Source of the DNA: Cylindrodendrum hubeiense
Taxonomy: Eukaryota; Ascomycota; Sordariomycetes; Hypocreales; Nectriaceae
Direction: 5' to 3'
Assembly: GCA_014621425.1 (NCBI GenBank)
Contig: JAANBB010000029.1
Span: 1 to 64,000, forward strand
Length of the DNA stretch: 64,000 nt
Shown here in pieces: positions 36,942 to 48,641 of the stretch. Position numbers and translations under genes: made by a program. The stretch's first letter is position 1. Every line of letters starts with the position of its first letter. The notes below the pieces were generated by a model. The model was not told where the DNA came from. It searched no databases and saw only the letters and a program-made list of their open reading frames with translations.

Positions 36942-39900
36942 ATGCAGCTTCGATCTTGGCTTACGGCTGCACTATGGGCAACTAGTCTCTTGATGTTTGC
37001 CGACGTGGCTCTGGCAACTCCCAAAGTCAGACATGGTGCCAGCCCTTACTACCGCAATGCAAATCCCTGCCCAGAGCGATGTGCTGTTTCCGGAGCCAAC
37101 CCAGGAAATTGGTCAGCCTATCCCAACTTCAAGCAGATTAAGAAATGTCAACAAAGTGTGTTTTACGACTTTTCGCTTTATGACCCCGTTGATGACCAAG
37201 ACATCAATCATCGCATCTATGCTTGCTCATCATTTGGCCCTGACTTTTCCAACCTATCAAACTCGACAGCGGCTGTAGATGCCGACTCTGTGGATGTTGA
37301 TTATGAGATGGGGTGGTGGAACGAAGGCTTCGGCCTAGCCTCGGCAGGCATCCGTTCTCTAGTCAAGCAAACACGACAATACCTCGACAACGGCCATGGA
37401 ATTACAGACAGACCGTTCATCATGTTTGCTAGGTCCGGCAAAGCATCCATCGGTGTCTTCATTGGCCAAGGTCTGCAGAACCAAGGCCTGAGCTCGTCTG
37501 CCCTCAAGACTTTTGAAGACAACCTGTCAAATCTTAATGTCACCACACCGAGCTTGGCCATGCAGCTGTGCGGGTCAGGCTACGACAGTAGCCATATTTT
37601 TGGCTTGATGGTGACAAGCAATACAACTTTCGATCCGATTCAAGAGGCCATCAAGAACTGGGCTAATGCGACATGTTTATCCTTCTCAGGGTCTACCAAC
37701 TTCACTGGCCAAGCCATGTTCACCACACCACTTGTAGACACCACCAACTCAACAGCCTCTTCTAATTCGACCGCAATCAGCAGCCAGAATGACAAGCGAG
37801 GCCAGGCGCTTCACGCACGTGCTGAATGCGAGACTATCCAAGTCATCTCTGGCGACAGTTGCGCCTCGCTAGCCGAAAGGTGCGGCATCTCGGCCAGCGA
37901 CTTTACAAAGTACAATAGCGATTCGAGCCTTTGCTCCAGCTTGGTGCCAAAGCAGCACGTCTGCTGTACCAGTGGAGATCTCCCCGACTTGAGGCCTGTA
38001 ACCAATGAAGATGGCTCATGCTATAGCTACGAGATCCAGACAGATGATAACTGTGCCAACCTCGCTGTTGAGTACGGCCTGGAACAGGAAGATCTGGAGG
38101 ATTTCAACACAAATACCTGGGGCTGGGGAGGATGTGAGCTTCTATATGTCGGTACTATCATGTGCTTGAGCGAGGGTGATCCTCCTTTCCCTTCAGAAAT
38201 CGCCAACGCTATATGTGGTCCGCAGGTACCGGGTACTGAAGCCCCGGATGATGATACTGATATTGCAACGCTCAATCCCTGCCCACTCAACGCTTGCTGC
38301 AATATCTGGGGCCAGTGTGGCATCAACAAGGACTTCTGTGTCGATACCAACACGGGCGCACCAGGGACCGCCGAAGCTGGTACTTATGGCTGCATATCCA
38401 ACTGCGGCACCGATATTGTCAAGGGCAGCGGAGATGGTTCCATCAGGATTGCTTACTTTGAAGGGTATGGGCTTGGTCGCGATTGCCTCTTCCAGGATGC
38501 CCTTCAAATCGACGCCTCAGCCTACACGTATATCCATTTTGCCTTTGGTACCCTGACTACTGATTACGAGGTTGAAGTTGGCGATGTGCTCTCTACCTAC
38601 CAGTTCGGCGAATTCAAGCGTATCACTGATGCAAAGAAAATCTTGTCATTTGGCGGTTGGGATTTCTCAACCTCTCCGTCGACTTACTTTATTTTCCGCG
38701 AGGGAACTACATCTGCCAATCGGCTCAAGATGGCTACAAATATTGCCAATTTTATCAAGAAACACGAACTTGACGGTGTTGATATTGATTGGGAATATCC
38801 TGGGGCCCCTGATATCCCAGATATCCCCGCAGGTGGTGAGGACGAAGGTGCAAACTACCTAGCGTTTCTTGTGATTCTAAAAAACCTACTACCTGGAAAG
38901 ACAATATCTATTGCGGCACCGGCTTCCTATTGGTATCTCAAGCAGTATCCTATCAAAAGTATTGCTAAGATTGTTGATTATATTGTCTATATGACATACG
39001 ATCTCCATGGCCAGTGGGATGCTGATAACTCAGACTCACAGGAAGGATGTGATACAGGTAATTGTCTGCGCAGCCAAGTCAATCTCACAGAGACGAAGAG
39101 CTCTTTAGCTATGATCACAAAGGCGGGTGTCGATAGTGCTAAGGTCATTGTTGGTGTGACTAGCTATGGACGATCGTTCAATATGGCCGAGATAGGCTGC
39201 TACGGCCCCAACTGTTTGTATACGGGTGATCGCTTGAACTCGGAAGCGACAAAGGGTATTTGCACTGGTACGGCTGGCTATATCGCTGATGCCGAAATTT
39301 ACGAGATTATAGAGGACTCGAGCCGTGTGGTCAAGAGTTATCTCGACTCGACCAGTAATAGCAATATTCTGGTCTACGACGACAACCAATGGGTCAGCTA
39401 TATGAGCAGCAGCACAAAGAAGATACGGCAGACCCTGTACACAGCATGGGCTATGGGAGGCACCACCGATTGGGCCAGTGATTTGCAAACCTATAATGAG
39501 GTTCCTGAATTTGCAACTAGCTGGGCCATCTTCAAGGAAGCCATTGTCGCCGGAACTGACCCAAAAACGGACACGACCGTAACTGGCAACTGGACTGACT
39601 TTTACTGTGATCACGATGTCGTTGATAACCCCTTTGATTACACGCCATCTCAGCGGTGGCAGCTGTTGGGATGTGATGCCGCATGGGACGATGCGACGCG
39701 CATCTATAAGAACAGCTACAGGGATAGAGATTTCTCATTCTCCGAGTCCGTCGCAGTCATCTTTAACGCGGCTGACGAGGCAACCTGCGAGAGTTTGCTT
39801 TCAGATAACTGTATTACAAGCATTGAGTGCGGTACCGGTTTCGACAGTGAGAGTTCTGGACCCGCAGGATGGCTTATCTGGAACTCCCTTGTCAAGATCC

Positions 39901-41589
39901 ATCAATTATACGCGGACTATCACGATGCTCTGTTTAATTCAGCCATAGGTTACATCGCTGGGCTCAGTGACTTGGAGAACAAGTTTGCGCCGGTTCCTCC
40001 AGAGGAAGACACCACATGGCTCTTGGTCCTGATTGATATCATTACCATCGGAGCCGCCACCGCTGCCGGACCTTTCTTCAACGCATTTCTCAAGAAGCAG
40101 AAATATTTCATGACAAATGATATCGAATTCAATAATGCCAAGGATACTACTTTGACTCTGATTTCCCAGAGTACGACACTCGCCAAGGATCTGCTGAGTA
40201 CAACAATAGATGGGTAAGTTTTTCAATCCTTCGCTGTGCAGCTACATCCTACCTCACCGACAACAGTAAGGAGGACGTGTGTTGTGTCGCGAATTTCACT
40301 AGAATATCACTGACCGCGGCTATGCACATCACTAGGAAGAAATGGACAGTGGAGAGCCAGGACTCATTTTCCAACTACATGGGCCAGGTCATCAATGGCT
40401 GGGCAAACCTCACTGCTGTTTCCCTAGCTGCCATATTCAACGGCAGTGACAGCTCGATCGACACCTTGTGGGACGTTATATCTGACGGAAAATTGATCAC
40501 AGGCAGCTTTTCAACATCGGCAGGTACGGTGACCGAGCCAGACCTCAGGGCCAACATTGAAAGAACCTTTTACGCATACTCTATCCCCATTCTCTGGCAG
40601 TTTTCAGCCACATGGGCTTTCGTTATGGACTCCGGCTACTCGTGTAGCGAAGACAAGGAGCTCAGCAGTTATCTCGACGACGATACCATGGAGGCCACAG
40701 GCGCCTGCTACGACGGAAACCAATACTACCTGGTCTATCCCAAGGGTGACTCCACATCATGTCACTGTGAGTACTCTGGAAGCCACTGTGACCAAGTCTG
40801 CGTGAACACCCAGTTCACAGCCCCCCCGGGCTTGGACTCGCTGGACGGAGATATTTTTGGAAAGCTTACAGTTGAAGAACTGATCACGGGGTGAGTTTCG
40901 CACGCACACGTTTCCCAAACATTCCACGTCAAAAAGGGTGGCAGTCTTTGGAGCTGCTGACATGACGGCTTGATACACTTGGAGACTAACGCGGGGCGTT
41001 GCCGTTTTAACATAGATCTGTCCGCACTTACATAAAGAACGGCAAAAAGAACACCGACGCCTCCGTTGATACTACCGACAGCGATACTCTGTTATCTCTG
41101 CTTGATATCGACATCACGACCCCCGGTTACATTCGCCTCCCTGTATGTAGCCCTGAACGCGCCTATCAGTCGTGGGACACCAGCAGCACTGGCTCCAGTA
41201 CCTATTACCCTTGCGATGTCCCTCCCGGCATAGACAACTGCGGTGATTCGAGCTTTGAGGACAACACTAGCGATGCGTCCCCAACTGTAGATGACTGCAA
41301 GACCATCATTACCAATATCGAAGGCGATGCTACTACTGAGTGGACGACACTGGTAGTTGGGGAAGAGCAGCGCGAGATCGCGTCCTATGGTAGCTGTGCC
41401 TTTGGTGTTGAGGCTACTGAGACTACAGGCAATGCCAATTTCCAGGTCGGCGGCCAGGACGTCATTGACATCATCAACTCGGCAATTAACAGGTTTGGTG
41501 GAAGCGGCAACATCGGAGCCCAGGGCGAGATGGATTGTAATGGCAATATCAAGGATCAGGGTGTTAAGTGGGGGATCTACCATACTTAG
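36942..41589 (+). CDS. Secreted GH18 chitinase with LysM2, ChtBD1 and Hce2 domains (killer-toxin-like, subgroup C)
   Basis: 1489 residues from exons 36942-40213, 40267-40890 and 41016-41589. A signal peptide (MQLRSWLTAALWATSLLMFA) is followed by an N-terminal domain of about 280 residues. Then come LysM1 ('VISGDSCASLAERCGISASD'), LysM2 ('DNCANLAVEYGLEQEDLEDF'), a Cys-rich ChtBD1 ('CPLNACCNIWGQCGINKDFC') and a GH18 catalytic domain with DGVDIDWEYPG, acid/base near E618. The C terminus carries a Hce2-like domain, from 'CGDSSFEDNTSDASP' to 'NAINRFGG'-type sequence and a final Cys. The layout matches subgroup C chitinases, which resemble the yeast killer-toxin alpha subunit. It probably acts on chitin outside the cell, in antagonism or cell-wall remodelling. 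Confidence 0.93.
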
Positions 41590-41799
41590 GACATGCATTT
41601 TGTTCTTACCCCTTGCTTTTCTTATTCTTCTCTTATTCCTTTCATTGGTCAGCAACGTTAGCTCCAGACCCAGCAGGGAAGACGGAAGTATCGTGGACCC
41701 AATGATAATGTAAGAGGAGGTATGTATTATTAATATTTATTACCGAATTCTCTGTTTCAGATAAATAATGATCATGCTCTGATGTAATATACCCAATGA

Positions 41800-42724
41800 T
41801 AAACTAAAAGACATGTTAAGAGAGTCATAGCGATCCCACCCCAACAGTAGCTGAGCGTGGCGTACGGCCCCTTTTCGTCCGGACCGCTCTGGTGGATGGA
41901 GACTCCAAGTCGATAACCCTGTGAGGCAGCGGATGATCGTGGCGTCCGGGGCACGAACGATGATTTTCCTAGCACTCATCAAGCCACTAGGAAATCTCGA
42001 CGGCCACTTTGCTCGTCAGATCTTTGCACTCACATCTCCCTAGCACAACGATGGAGGCAGGGTCGGCTGTAGCAATTGTTATTAGCGATAATAATTAAGC
42101 TGAGGACAAAGTAGAGCTTACCGTCAAATGTGACTAGGTGTCATACCTCCCTTCCCCGTACGTCGGGCTGTGACGCCTCCCATCCTCCGGAATGTGGGCC
42201 GCAATCCCGTCAAACAGTCTCCCCTCCAGGGGATGTCCCTCCAGAAGATGTCTGGGGGCGTCCACGTCGATCAACCGGGTGAAGCTTCCTGTGATCCTAA
42301 TCTCATCTCGCACCACTGATCTGTCCTTTTCGTGGTCCCAGTCGGCGTGCTCAGCGACGTGCCAGAGGGCCTAGCACAGGTTACACCCCAGGGATGCTGT
42401 CTTCTTGAGGTCGTACCAGCTCAAATGCCTGTACCCGCGGTGATCGAGCAGCCATCTGAGCCCATCTACGGTGCCAGTCATGTCATTACACGTAACGCAA
42501 CACCGGCTGCTCCAGCTGGGATAGTCGGGCGAGGTACTGTCTTTTTTTTCACATTCGTCGCCTGGGTTCGTTCCCCCTATGCAATTTTTCCAGTTAATAT
42601 CGTAGCTTCTAATAGAGCTACCATTGCTTTCGATGTCGCTGTCGCCGTCATTTCTAAAAGAGCGCTTATGTTTGAGGCGTCGATTTCTGACCGCGCTGGA
42701 CGATGCTGGTCTTGGGTCGCCCAT
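41800..42724 (-). pseudogene. Decayed HET (heterokaryon incompatibility) domain gene
   Basis: The N-terminal 117 residues from 42724 are open and end at a TAG after 'TASLGCNLC'. The same frame continues past the stop with 'ALWHVAEHADWDHEKD' and 'GSFTRLIDVDAPRHLLEG', reaches a second stop, then resumes after a gap in other frames with 'PHRVIDLESPSTRAVRTK' and 'GPYATLSYCWGG'. The last is the hallmark opening of the HET domain. Sequence after it does not continue as HET. So there are at least two in-frame stops, a frameshift and a 3' truncation. The gene once encoded a HET-type non-self-recognition protein. It lies next to the HeLo-E2 gene. Confidence 0.75.
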
Positions 42725-43310
42725 CTTCTGTTGCGACCTTTTAAAATAGCAGTGGAATCATAAAAGAAACTGTAGAAATTAAATTATGAGAAATCTAAAC
42801 ATCCCAAAGCTTTATGTAGTTATTTTAGGAAAAGGAGTTCGTCTCAGATGATCTAGAAGTGGCTTTTGGAAGAAGGATCATTCATAGACGATACGCTAGC
42901 GCCGAGTGGCTGGTCTACTCGGATCCTCAGGGGGACAGGCCTGAGTGATGGAACACCGCTGTCGTAGAGATGCCTGTATATCGCAGAGGCCACTCTATCA
43001 AGAAGACCATTGTCGCCATCTATTCTGAACCCCGGTAGATGGATATGACCGGTAGATGGGTACTGCATCATGTAGGGAGCACAGCCATTCACCAAGCGAC
43101 TTCAATTGGACCGGAATAACTCAGCGTGCCGCCCTCCCTAGCGAGCTGCAATGTGAGGTGATCATTTTCAACCCCGCCCGCTTTGATCCGCCAACTGGTC
43201 AGCCGTCCTGTAATTCAATTCCGCCCTCCTTGCACGATTAAAAAAAGAATTTGAGAATCATTCACAACCTGCGCTCGTACTCTGTGGCCGCGGTATCCAC
43301 ACCCCGCCTA
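42725..43310. other. Intergenic between the HET relic and the HeLo-E2 gene
   Basis: No supported gene. A minus-strand frame at 43063-42853 encodes 'GFRIDGDNGLLDRVASAIYR', which looks protein-like but is unassigned. It could be another relic. Confidence 0.4.
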
Positions 43311-45385
43311 ATGGAGGCTGTCGGGCTGGTCCTCGGTGTTCTTGGCATTTCAGGGCTCTTTACAGCATGTATCCAGAACTTTGACATCGTGGTAAATTCG
43401 CGCAATTTTGGCCAAGAGTTTGACTTGCTATGTACCCAGGTAGGAAGTGGAATATTTCAGCAATGGATCTCAGTGACTGATTCAGACAGCTCGCATTGCA
43501 GAGGATTCGCCTTGTTCTCTGGGGCGAGACACTCGGTCTCGTCCCCGGCCCCACGGGAAGCAGGATACCTTACAACAATGCGATTGACAGGAGCGATATC
43601 AGGCCAGCAATTGAGTCTACTCTCAACCACCTGCGCCTTCTACTCCAGAATGCCGAAGTTGTGACGGGCAGGTATGAGCTTGAGGAGTGTGCGGCGGATG
43701 TCAAAGACCTGCGGGTGATCTCTTCGACTGGCTTCACAATCTTTCGTGAAAGATTCGAGTCATTTAAGACACGAATTCGTAAGAATCAAAAAACATCATC
43801 AACCTGGACAGTGACGAGATGGGCAGTCCATGACTCTGCGAAGTTCAGAGCAATGGTCGGCAACATCAAAGAGTTGATGGATGGTTTGGAAGGCATCACC
43901 AGTACTCTGGGGGTTTTGGACCGTCAACAAGCTCTTCTCACCGAGGAAGTTGACTCGATCTCCGACACCCGCAGTCTTCGCCTTCTCCAGGAAGTCGCAT
44001 CTTTGGATGGAACATCGCCGTCTCTTAGGATCGTATCAGATGCCGCCAGCATTCGGCTCAGCATCACTGAGGGCTCGATTTCGTCTCAAGCCAACAGATC
44101 AAGAATGACTGGTAGCATTATATCCTATCATACAGCACCATCGCACGCGCCTGAGCAATCGATGCTGTCAGCACTGGGCGAGGTGTCTTCGGGAGATGAA
44201 TCATCCGACGATAGCCACGCTCGACCGTCTCTGGCGTTGCTCAACTCTAGACGGCCGCTATATAGCCAGACCGAAGTTGAAGAATCCTCCTCCTCTCTCG
44301 CACTTATCGACGTAACTAAGCTAAAAGAAGTTGTCGGTGAAAATAGCAAACCTGAGCAAAGGCCATCAGCACCTTCAGTCGCGGATATTCCACAGAATCA
44401 GCGCCTCATTGCAAGTCTCATGAGCAAGGCATCCGCACAGACTCATGAGCAGAAGTTTGACTCTGGCTCTTTACATTACGGTGAAGTGCTGAGTGTGGTT
44501 AAGCGCCACGATGAAGACACGTGGAAACAGAAGTCGACTAGTATCCTTTTGAGCGCGGATAAAGGCGAGTCAGCTGCGCGCCGAATTTTCCTGGAGCTCC
44601 GAAGCATCAGAAATGCAGGCGTCCCATTCATCAGCGCAGCTCCTATAGGCGATAGCCTCGACAAAATATTGGCCAGCATTGAAGGTCCTCCAGATACGCC
44701 CTACGAAGGTGGCATATTTTGGATCAGCATCAAATTCCCAGAATCGCTGCCGGCAGAACCACCTCTGCTTCGGTTTCAAACAAAAGTATATCATCCTAAT
44801 ATCGATCCGAATGGAAATATCTGTGCGGATTATCAACGGTGGTGGAATGACCCGAACCTGCAGCGCTATATGTTTTCCATGACCAGTCGTGCGAAAGGAT
44901 CTTGGTTCTCTGGAAGTTCTTCCAATCGCTACTCCCTCGGCGCCCTTCTGACGGCTCTCTGTGGACTGCTTGCCTGCCCCAATGTCGAAGATCCCTTCGT
45001 TCCTGAGATTGCTTCGACGTATATCACGGACTACGAGAGCTACTGCAACACAGCCAGGTTATATACAAAGAGGTATGCCACCGCTAAGTCGCCATCCATT
45101 GAAAGCATGGACTTCGACGCCCCGGTGAGCTGGGCTATTATTCCAACAAGACGGGCTGGTCTTTCAAACCCCTCGTCATTTTATGGCGTTTCGGTTTCGC
45201 GGTTGACTCTCCCAAATAACGAAAACACGTCCATTTCAGATACCGCATCCACAAAGAGCAAAAGTCAGGCATCGCGGCCAATCTTCATGCCAACAGGAGA
45301 AGGAAGAGAACTTTCAGATGAAATGGGTAAAGAAGATGGCTTCGAGTATCAATGGACGCGGCTACCCGATATCCCGATCGATTAA
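43311..45385 (+). CDS. HeLo-domain protein fused to an E2 ubiquitin-conjugating domain
   Basis: 674 residues from exons 43311-43439 and 43490-45385. The acceptor at 43489 restores the family-typical 'LCTQLALQRIRLVLWGE'. Residues 1 to about 200 are a HeLo (prion-inhibition and propagation) domain, the membrane-targeting cell-death domain of HET-S-type proteins: 'VGLVLGVLGISGLFTACIQN' then 'RLVLWGETLGL'. A Ser-rich linker of about 200 residues follows. Residues about 400-545 form a UBC fold: 'GPPDTPYEGGIFWISIKFPE', then HPNIDPNGNIC, which keeps the HPN motif and a catalytic Cys at about C488, then 'LLACPNVEDPFVPEIAS'. A polar tail ends the protein. A HeLo-E2 fusion suggests ubiquitin-linked control of, or execution by, a cell-death domain. 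Confidence 0.85.
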
Positions 45386-45922
45386 ACAGCACCTGTTGAC
45401 CTTCGCAGCATATCCCCCTACTGATATTAATGCACAGGTAAACAAAACTAAACTAAAGGTTCGAAACCCCTCAGCTTACCAAAGCTAGGTCTCGCCAAGA
45501 TCAACGCCGCTTAAATTAGACTGAGCAGCTCAGGTTTTAGAATTCCAGTTCGCAATTGCGACTTACCTCTTCACTGTCACAACCAGTACTACCATTCTTG
45601 TCTCGTGCTATTGGGTAGCGATAACCCCAAATGATATGTGTTTTTATGATTAGATCTATGGTGTTGTAAACCACTGTCAAACTCAATGGCCTCGAAAGAA
45701 CACGATAATTTGTTTTGCACCGACATTGACAACCTCGTCGAAAGTTCTAGCTATCAAGTAGAACCCACTCTAAGCATTCTTCCAGTTCACTCCATCTCAG
45801 GCCCAGCTCATGGTATTTTGCCAAATATTCCTCAGTCTCTTCTTCCGCAGGCAGCTATGAGTGTAATAAAAAGATTCTAATGCCTTAACAGTCGTAAATA
45901 ATCTATGTGTCTATTAATACTT
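45386..45922. other. Intergenic
   Basis: About 540 bp between convergent genes. One 64-codon ORF (45686-45880) has no recognisable feature and is not called. Confidence 0.5.
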
Positions 45923-47547
45923 TTATACAGTTTTAGTATACTTAGAATACTGCCTCCAATGAGAACCATTACGCAAGACAAGTATAGGAATCACAGCAAA
46001 CATCAGGCTGATTGTAGCAAGGATAGTAAGCCCCCAGCCGTAGCCGAATCTTTCAGCTAGCAGTGTCGTCATAAGCGGTAGAAATGCACCCGCCAAGCAC
46101 CGGATGACGACGACGCCTGTCAAAGCCGACGCCGAGTAGATACCAAAGGCATCGACAACGTACGCCATCAGCGGCACGAAGGCCAGCATCAAAGACATGC
46201 GGATCCATACGACAGATAGTAGGAGGACTGGTACGGGCAGCTTGTACTCGGCGCACCAACCATACAGCGCCAGAGCGGGGGGGATCATGAAAGCGCCGAT
46301 AATGGCGAGGGGCAAGCGATGTTCGGGCAGGCCGATGCCATTGTTAGCCGCGCGGAGTTTGATGTATATCCTGTCCAAGGAGAAGTTGCAAATGAAGATG
46401 CTGGTCAAGGAACCGACACCTTGGAGGGACGCAGTTAGTATTGATTCTCGGTTGTACGAAGGGGGACGTTCTCACCATTTGCCAAAAAGGCCCATCCCGT
46501 CACAGCCGGCGAAAATCCGTATATGTCTTCCAAGATGTTGGGGAGCGTCACTGACACAACATACAAGTAGGAATATATGACTGCGCCGAACAAGGACAGG
46601 GCGACTAGGACACCAGAGCCAGAGAGCACCACGGCAGGTCGCACGATGGCGGTCCGCAGACCAGCGAAACCCTTCTCAGCGCCTTTTTCTTTCCCAGAGG
46701 CGCTGGTGATGGATCTGATTCCCGACTTCTTTTGCAGCCTTGCCGCTCTCTTCCTGAGAATGGTTACCTTGTACGTCTCCCGGAAACAGGTAGAGAAGAT
46801 GAGCAGACAGATGACGGCCATACTAACACCCGTCCAGATGACAGCGCGCCAGCCCAGCCCCTCCCCGACCATGCCGCCGATAGCCGGCCCCAATGTACCG
46901 CCGATAACGGAGGCGAACATGGTGAAGCTCATGGCTGAGCCCCTCTGGTCGGGTGCGAAGATGTCGCCGACAATGGCCGGGTTCAACACGTGCGCCGTCA
47001 CTGCGATGCCCGATAGGGCGCGCAGGGTGATGAACATAGCCGCGCTCTGTGAGAGGGCCGTGAGCACTATTATCGTCATGAAGAGCATATTGGAGACAAC
47101 GATGACGGGGTAGCGCCCGAATATCTCGGACAGCGGCGCGATGAGGAGGGGGCCGGCCGCTTCACCCAGCTCCCAGATGGTGACGGCGAGTACTGCAGCT
47201 GACTTAGTCGAGTGGCCGCCATCTAGATCGTCGATGATATGGCCTGCTACTGGGACTACTGAAATGCAGTTGAAGGTGCTTCACAACGAGATCAGCGTTA
47301 GCGACACTCCTGTCTTTACATCGCCAGGCCGGTGATCAAATCAATACACATACCCCGTAAAGCCGATAAAAGCTAACATGGCCACGATCCCCCATTTGAA
47401 AGCCGCGGGCCACTCGAGCGGATTATCCACATCGCCATTAGGATTGAAGTCGACCGTTTCATGCGAATCTCCGTAGAGACTTTCACACCGCCCCTCTCCC
47501 GCTTCAACCAGCAAAGGGGAAGTCTCTTCCATAGCCGAGGAAACCAT
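45923..47547 (-). CDS. MFS drug/proton antiporter, DHA1 type
   Basis: 497-residue, 12-helix efflux transporter of the plasma membrane. Exons: 47547-47354, 47278-46476 and 46419-45923 (75-nt and 56-nt introns, phases 2 and 1). The cytoplasmic N terminus ends in 'NPLEWPAAFKWGIV', typical of the DHA1 multidrug group. Visible signatures are 'FNCISVVPVAGHI', 'IWELGEAAGPLLIAPLSEIFGRYP' as the motif A loop region, and 'GDIFAPDQRGSAMS' in the central part. The substrate cannot be read from sequence. It is not adjacent to a biosynthetic gene, so a link to the asc cluster is unlikely. Confidence 0.9.
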
Positions 47548-48641
47548 CAAGCCTTCGACGGTTCAAAATATTGCCGACCGTCGGTCGTGTCACGGTTGAA
47601 GATGAGAGTGAGAAGGCTGTCCCACCCAGACTTAATCCACTCATCCTCCACATCCTTATATCTCTCACATGAATAATTGCTTCTGTGTTCATTGCACCAT
47701 CGGCAGGCATCAAGTAATTGGGGCCTAGCGGCCGCCTACGCGATCGCGATTTATACTGAGACACGGGACGTAGCGCTTTCGCATTGCCCAATCACAGGGC
47801 ACCAATCCGTACACTACTGTGCGTTCCCTTGCTCTTTCCCCGCCTGCAGATGTTGCTACGTAAGATCTTGACAAATCAGATCTGCAAGCGGTCCTTCGTA
47901 TAGAAAAGCAGAACGTGACCAGCCATCTTTTACATTGCCGAAGGTAGCGCAGCATTAAGCGACTACAGGAAAAGTGCAGGCTAGGTTTTCATAGCACCAG
48001 GTCTAGATTTGTCGCAACTATTGAGAGACAGCTGGGTTGCAATATTGTGTCTAAGACATGGCAAAGGTGCTCTAGTCTAGTTAATGTAGACTAAGACAGT
48101 GCTGCGTTAGTTCAGCATTAGGTGTCAGCTACAGTGGGCTGGAGGGGAGACTTCTTGTCGTATCTCTTTGAGTGCTCGAATCCTGGTGGGGCAGTTCGGG
48201 ATTTCCCCAAGTTCGACAAGTTTCAATAGTTCTGTGAGAGCTCAGCGCCAGATGAGGTATCCGCTAAGTCAGCTGTATACCGACTCGAATCCGTTATTTC
48301 CCTGGAAGCCCCACAAGCATTTACACTCAAAGAGATAATGGTTGAATACTCAAATGCGCAAAAAGATCGACTGTGTTATCCCGATGGGAGTCAGTATAGG
48401 GTAGCAATGGCGACGCGTCTGTCGCGCTGACACGCGCCATCAGCAAAGCCACGCTCAAGTGGTGTCACCGTAAGAAAGTATATCCGAATCCGCAGGCACT
48501 CGGAATTAGCCAGATCGAGCTGGAATGAGGATCCCCGACTACAACTGTCAAGAACCGGGTGCCGCAGCCACGTCGACCACACACCAATCAGCGTCAACAA
48601 ACCCACTCCTAGGTCTCAGTATAACTAAGACAACTATCGAG
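47548..48641. other. Divergent intergenic region
   Basis: About 1.1 kb between the MFS gene and the Zn2Cys6 gene. No gene is supported. A 7-bp inverted repeat (TAGTCTA/TAGACTA) lies at 48073-48093. Confidence 0.5.

Noticed and set aside
45686..45880. 64-codon ORF after the HeLo-E2 gene
   Set aside because: No domain, splice partner or promoter support.
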